Shown piece after piece: positions 5,641 to 5,655 of a DNA stretch of 5,655 bases; within the stretch, counting starts at the first letter, position 1; each line of letters begins with the position of its first letter. This DNA is from an uncultured Cellvibrio sp. (GTDB lineage: Bacteria > Pseudomonadota > Gammaproteobacteria > Pseudomonadales > Cellvibrionaceae). Under the pieces are notes generated by a model, which saw nothing but the letters and a program-made list of their open reading frames with translations, ran no database searches and was not told the origin of the DNA. The position numbers and the translations under genes are program-made. The stretch covers positions 1-5,655 of the forward strand of contig CAMLRI010000175.1 in the NCBI GenBank assembly GCA_946482385.1. Reading direction: 5' to 3'.

Positions 5641-5655
5641 GGGGCTTATCTCTTG

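Overview
This window reads as housekeeping chromosome of a gammaproteobacterium. The Cca protein has the full E. coli-type layout, with the HD dyad at the same residue numbers. FolB aligns with E. coli FolB without gaps through its active site. A folB-folK pair close to cca recalls the pseudomonad and cellvibrio-like arrangement. The exact genus cannot be fixed from the sequence; a Cellvibrionales- or Pseudomonadales-like organism is an inference. Coding DNA is moderately GC-rich and the gaps between genes are AT-rich. There is no insertion sequence, phage gene, CRISPR array, tRNA or rRNA, and no sign of recent transfer.

Layout from left to right. At the left edge (1-89, minus) is the start of an exported protein, of which only the signal peptide is inside the window. 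Upstream of it lies a possible sigma-54 promoter. A ten-helix EamA/DMT-family transporter follows (320-1327, minus) and starts with GTG. The 413-base gap 1328-1740 is the most interesting part. On the minus strand it holds a strong intrinsic terminator upstream of the transporter. Just before that terminator is a long imperfect inverted repeat, which suggests a structured small RNA or an attenuating leader. On the plus strand it holds an extended -10 promoter and a perfect 24-bp palindrome in front of cca.

A tight plus-strand operon then runs cca (tRNA nucleotidyltransferase, 1741-2979), a PTR1/FolM-like pteridine reductase (2990-3733) and a CorA-type divalent metal channel (3752-4717). The gaps are 10 and 18 bases. 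Converging on it from the right is a minus-strand pair, folB (5266-5640) and folK (4751-5269), joined by a 4-base ATGA overlap.

FolB and FolK carry out consecutive steps of dihydrofolate synthesis. FolB-type aldolases can also epimerise dihydroneopterin to dihydromonapterin, which FolM-type enzymes reduce. The right half of the window is therefore a small pterin neighbourhood around cca and corA. No novel multi-gene system is visible. The best candidates for something undescribed are the non-coding elements between the transporter and cca.
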